7,450 nucleotides of DNA from the NCBI GenBank assembly GCA_002422995.1, contig DIUK01000158.1, positions 129 through 7,578 of the forward strand. The letters run 5' to 3'. Below are positions 5,282-7,450 of the stretch, in pieces. The translations under genes and the position numbers were made by a program. The notes under the pieces are model-generated. The model was not told the DNA's origin and ran no database searches. It worked only from the letters and a program-made list of their open reading frames with translations. How positions within the stretch are numbered: the first letter of the stretch is position 1; each line of letters begins with the position of its first letter. This DNA is from Rhodocyclaceae bacterium UBA6160 (GTDB taxonomy: Bacteria > Pseudomonadota > Gammaproteobacteria > Burkholderiales > Rhodocyclaceae).

Positions 5282-6328
5282 TTGAACCGCATCACGAATC
5301 GTATTCATTTATGGCTTGGCCTGTGGGCCGTATGCCTAATGGTTTCCCCTGGGGTCAAGGCAGAAGACACACTGCCTTTGATCGGCGGGGGAGTCGTGGG
5401 TGCTGTGTTTGATTACGAAGCGCAGGCCGGTGAAACACTGGCAAGAATTGGCTCTCGGTTTGGTGTCTCTCAACCTGTGTTGGCGAGCCAAAATGGATTA
5501 AAACCGAATGCAAAGTTGCTGCCTGGGCAGAAAATTGCAATAGATAACCAACATATTGTGCCCTTAGTAAAGACGGCCGGTTTGTTGATCAACATACCGC
5601 AACGAATGTTGTTTTATTTCAGCGAAGCCGAGGAGCAGCAGCAACAACGCCCAAACGTGCCTGCAAGTGCGCAAAACGCGCTTCAATCCAAGTCGCCAAT
5701 TGAATTGCACTTATCGCCTCAGCCAGCGCCCGATGTGCCGTCCGATGCGCAAGTGCCGCCATCGGTTCGACTTGTTGCGGCCTACCCTGTTGGTTTAGGG
5801 ATGCCCACGTGGCCTACACCTCAAGGGATGTTTAAGGTGCTTAACAAGTCGGATAACAAAACCTGGATAGTGCCACTATCCATTCAGGAAGAGATGCGAA
5901 AAAAAGGGCAGGAAGTGCAAAAGTCCGTACCACCGGGCCCTAAAAACCCGCTTGGCAAGTATTGGATTGGATTAAGCATGAATTCCATCGGTATTCATGG
6001 CACGCTAGCACCTGCGAGTATTTATCTTTTTAAAAGTCATGGCTGTATTCGTTTGCATCCAGATGATATTGAAGTGCTTTTTTCCAAAGTAGTTGTAGGT
6101 ACTCAGGGTCGAATAATCTATAGCCCGGTGTTAATGACAGAGGCAAACGGGCGGATATTTATTGAAGTTCACCCAGATAGTTATAATCGGGGTAGTGTTT
6201 CTCTGGCTGCTTTAGAAAAGCTTGCTCACCAGAATGCATGGTTTGAGCAGATAGATTGGGTAAAAGCAGCTGAAGTCTTGAAATTGAAAGAAGGTATTGC
6301 ACGTGATGTCACTTTGATCACGCCTTGA
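5282..6328 (+). CDS. LysM and L,D-transpeptidase (YkuD) domain protein
   Basis: Periplasmic cysteine transpeptidase, expected to form 3-3 peptidoglycan cross-links or attach proteins to peptidoglycan. It is 348 residues long. Residues 1-27 form a typical signal peptide ending VKA, with cleavage likely before EDT. A LysM peptidoglycan-binding motif spans about 43-90 (FDYEAQAGETLARIGSRFGV, then LLPGQKIAI). The YkuD domain runs from about 100 to 285, with His239 (GIHGT) and SHGCIRLH at 252-259 supplying His253 and the nucleophile Cys255. All catalytic residues are present. A Gln/Pro-rich stretch (about 114-162) interrupts the domain between its first strands. Translation most likely begins at TTG 5282, immediately after the preceding TAG, because the next in-frame ATG (5339) would remove the signal peptide. 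AAGG at 5267-5270 is a possible ribosome site. Tight coupling suggests co-expression with the lipoprotein. Confidence 0.92.
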   Translation: MNRITNRIHLWLGLWAVCLMVSPGVKAEDTLPLIGGGVVGAVFDYEAQAGETLARIGSRFGVSQPVLASQNGLKPNAKLLPGQKIAIDNQHIVPLVKTAGLLINIPQRMLFYFSEAEEQQQQRPNVPASAQNALQSKSPIELHLSPQPAPDVPSDAQVPPSVRLVAAYPVGLGMPTWPTPQGMFKVLNKSDNKTWIVPLSIQEEMRKKGQEVQKSVPPGPKNPLGKYWIGLSMNSIGIHGTLAPASIYLFKSHGCIRLHPDDIEVLFSKVVVGTQGRIIYSPVLMTEANGRIFIEVHPDSYNRGSVSLAALEKLAHQNAWFEQIDWVKAAEVLKLKEGIARDVTLITP

Positions 6329-6334
6329 TTACGT

Positions 6335-6349
6335 CGATGAATAACATCG
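6335..6349 (+). other. Short hairpin between the L,D-transpeptidase and M15 genes
   Basis: CGATG (6335-6339) and CATCG (6345-6349) form a perfect 5-bp stem around AATAA. It lies six bases after the transpeptidase stop. No T-run follows, so it is more likely an attenuating or stabilising element, or chance, than a terminator. Confidence 0.3.
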
Positions 6350-6395
6350 TACCGTATTGACTTTTGAATGAAATTAACAGGAGGGTTTAGTTCTG

Positions 6396-6959
6396 ATGAA
6401 CCATTCTTTATTACAACGCCGTCAGTGGCTTAAAGCCGGGGTTGCCTTAGCCGTTGCTGGTTTAACCAGCAAGCGCGCCTTAGCAGCAGTGCCGCAATCT
6501 TCCGTGTTGCCAACAGGCATTCGTGAGCTGGCTTTTTACAACCAGCATACCGGCGAGAGCTTGAAGACCGGCTATTGGGCGGATGGCGAGTATGTGCCGG
6601 AAGCCTTGGCTGACATCAACCGTATCTTGCGTGATCACCGTACCAACGACGTGCTGCCCATGCAGCTGCCGCTGCTGGATTTGCTCTATACCTTGCAAGG
6701 CGTATTGGCTGTGCCGCGCCCATTTCAGATTATTTCCGGCTATCGCTCACCTAAAACCAACGCGTTTTTAGCCGCGAATTCAGGCGGCGTGGCCAAGCGC
6801 AGTTTGCACATGCAAGGCATGGCAGTGGATATTCACGTTGAAGGGGTGCCGCTGGATCAGCTGCGCCGGGCAGCGATCAGCTTGCAGACTGGCGGCGTGG
6901 GTTATTACCCGGCATCCAACTTTGTGCATTTGGATATTGGCCGCGTGAGGAACTGGTAG
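6396..6959 (+). CDS. Tat-exported YcbK-type M15 peptidase (DUF882)
   Basis: Periplasmic zinc peptidase of the M15/DUF882 family (E. coli homologue YcbK/MepK), which in E. coli cleaves 3-3 peptidoglycan cross-links. It has 187 residues, normal for the family. The N-terminus has a twin-arginine signal with RRQWLK at residues 8-13, a hydrophobic stretch and cleavage near ALA-A (about 28-31). The core shows ELAFYNQHTGESL (44-56), ISGYRSPKTNAFL (113-125), SLHMQGMAVDIHV (136-148) with the zinc ligands His138 and Asp145, and FVHLDIG (176-182) with the third ligand His178. The ATG has a near-perfect AGGAGGG site (6379-6385) ten bases upstream. It follows the L,D-transpeptidase gene by 67 bases in the same direction, which fits co-transcription: one enzyme makes 3-3 links and the other may open them. 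Tat export implies folding before secretion. Confidence 0.93.
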   Translation: MNHSLLQRRQWLKAGVALAVAGLTSKRALAAVPQSSVLPTGIRELAFYNQHTGESLKTGYWADGEYVPEALADINRILRDHRTNDVLPMQLPLLDLLYTLQGVLAVPRPFQIISGYRSPKTNAFLAANSGGVAKRSLHMQGMAVDIHVEGVPLDQLRRAAISLQTGGVGYYPASNFVHLDIGRVRNW

Positions 6960-7148
6960 CCAAGACAGGATTGTTATCCAAACCTGCCGTGATGCGTTGG
7001 CCAAAAAAGTCGGCGCTGGTAACACGGCGGTGAGCCTTGTCATATTGCCTGACGATGCTTATTCCCTGCCTGTTTTCTGCTTGTTTCATGCCTGTTTCGC
7101 GCTTTTTCCGCGCCTGTTCCGTATAGCTGAATTTAAAAAATAACCAAA
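6960..7148. other. Convergent intergenic region after the M15 gene
   Basis: A 189-base region between two genes that end toward each other. It carries copy 2 of the dispersed repeat (7005-7029). It also has loosely repeated CCTGTT hexamers (7069-7074, 7091-7096, 7114-7119) and a weak CGCG stem around CTTTTTC (7098-7112). I see no convincing intrinsic terminator for either gene and no coding sequence. Confidence 0.5.
7005..7029. repeat. 25-base dispersed repeat, copy 2
   Basis: AAAAGTCGGCGCTGGT is identical to bases 1457-1472, followed by AACACGGCG against GAGACGGCG in copy 1. It lies 45 bases after the stop of the M15-peptidase gene and in the same orientation relative to the upstream gene as copy 1. 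Confidence 0.6.
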
Positions 7149-7450
7149 CTAAGTCATGGTATGAAACTGCAAAGCGGCCAGATGTGCGTAGAGGCCGCCT
7201 TTGGCCACCAGCGCTTCATGTGTGCCGGTTTCCACGATGCGGCCGTCTTCCATCACGAGGATGCGGTCGGCGCGTTGTACGGTAGCGAGGCGATGCGCGA
7301 TGATCAAGGTGGTGCGGCCTTGCATGGCTGCTTCCAGCGCGCCTTGCACCAAGCGCTCCGATTCTGCATCGAGCGCGCTGGTCGCTTCATCCAATAACAG
7401 CAAGGGCGGGTTTTTCAGCATCGCACGGGCAATCGCGATGCGCTGGCGCT
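7149..7450 (-). CDS. ABC exporter ATP-binding domain, C-terminal end (MsbA-like, runs off window)
   Basis: The last 99 residues of an ATP-binding cassette in an inner-membrane exporter of the ABCB/MsbA type, which couples ATP hydrolysis to export of lipids, peptides or other substrates. The visible part begins at the end of the signature region (RQRIAIARAMLKNPP). It continues through the Walker B and D-loop (LLLLDEATSALDAESE) and the H-loop (IIAHRLATV), and ends with the standard ILVMEDGRIVETGTHEAL stretch and a short tail to the TAG stop at 7149-7151. The ATG at 7421 is internal, because the frame stays open to the window edge. The membrane domain and Walker A lie outside, so the substrate cannot be named. 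It converges on the M15-peptidase gene. Confidence 0.93.
   Translation of the reverse strand, partial: RQRIAIARAMLKNPPLLLLDEATSALDAESERLVQGALEAAMQGRTTLIIAHRLATVQRADRILVMEDGRIVETGTHEALVAKGGLYAHLAALQFHTMT

Noticed and set aside
6357..6385. TTGACT (6357-6362) as a -35 for a separate M15-gene promoter
   Set aside because: At 17-base spacing the -10 position falls on the ribosome binding site GGAGGG, which has no resemblance to TATAAT.
6974..6982. TTATCCAAA resembling a DnaA box
   Set aside because: A single site with a mismatch and no clustering, AT-rich unwinding region or replication gene nearby.

Overview
The window looks like an ordinary stretch of chromosome from a Gram-negative proteobacterium, most likely a betaproteobacterium. 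The Mrp/ApbC protein ends in a SKFP-x-IVIQNT tail that I associate with betaproteobacterial homologues. The metG/apbC divergent pair is common in proteobacteria. There is an outer-membrane-type lipoprotein and a Tat-type signal. This assignment rests on memory of protein families, not on a search. I found no rRNA, tRNA, CRISPR array, transposase, phage gene or defence system.

Left part (1-1458): the 5' end of metG (methionyl-tRNA synthetase) runs leftward off the window, and a complete apbC/mrp (Fe-S cluster carrier ATPase) runs rightward. Between them lies a 184-base divergent control region with a perfect TATAAT box and an overlapping 10-base palindrome. After apbC comes a 459-base stretch with no confident gene. 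It holds a 25-base repeat found again at 7005-7029, an 18-base perfect palindrome, a 13-base tandem duplication, and a 77-codon leftward ORF that may be the remnant of a lost gene.

Middle (1918-4140): an unrecognised 309-residue protein with a Ser/Thr/Glu-rich low-complexity N-terminus, a short ordered-looking core and a strongly basic tail converges with bioA. bioA encodes the DAPA aminotransferase of biotin synthesis and ends only 15 bases away.

Right (4141-6959): a promoter-like site precedes three rightward genes for the cell envelope: a CsgG/HfaB-family lipoprotein, a LysM plus L,D-transpeptidase (YkuD) protein whose TTG start directly follows the lipoprotein's stop, and a Tat-exported YcbK-type (M15/DUF882) peptidase. 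Together they suggest a small peptidoglycan-remodelling and outer-membrane module. The last 302 bases are the C-terminal end of an MsbA-like ABC exporter running leftward.

I did not find a clearly new biological system. The items most worth a second look are the envelope trio, the low-complexity protein beside bioA, the orphan leftward ORF, and the dispersed repeat.
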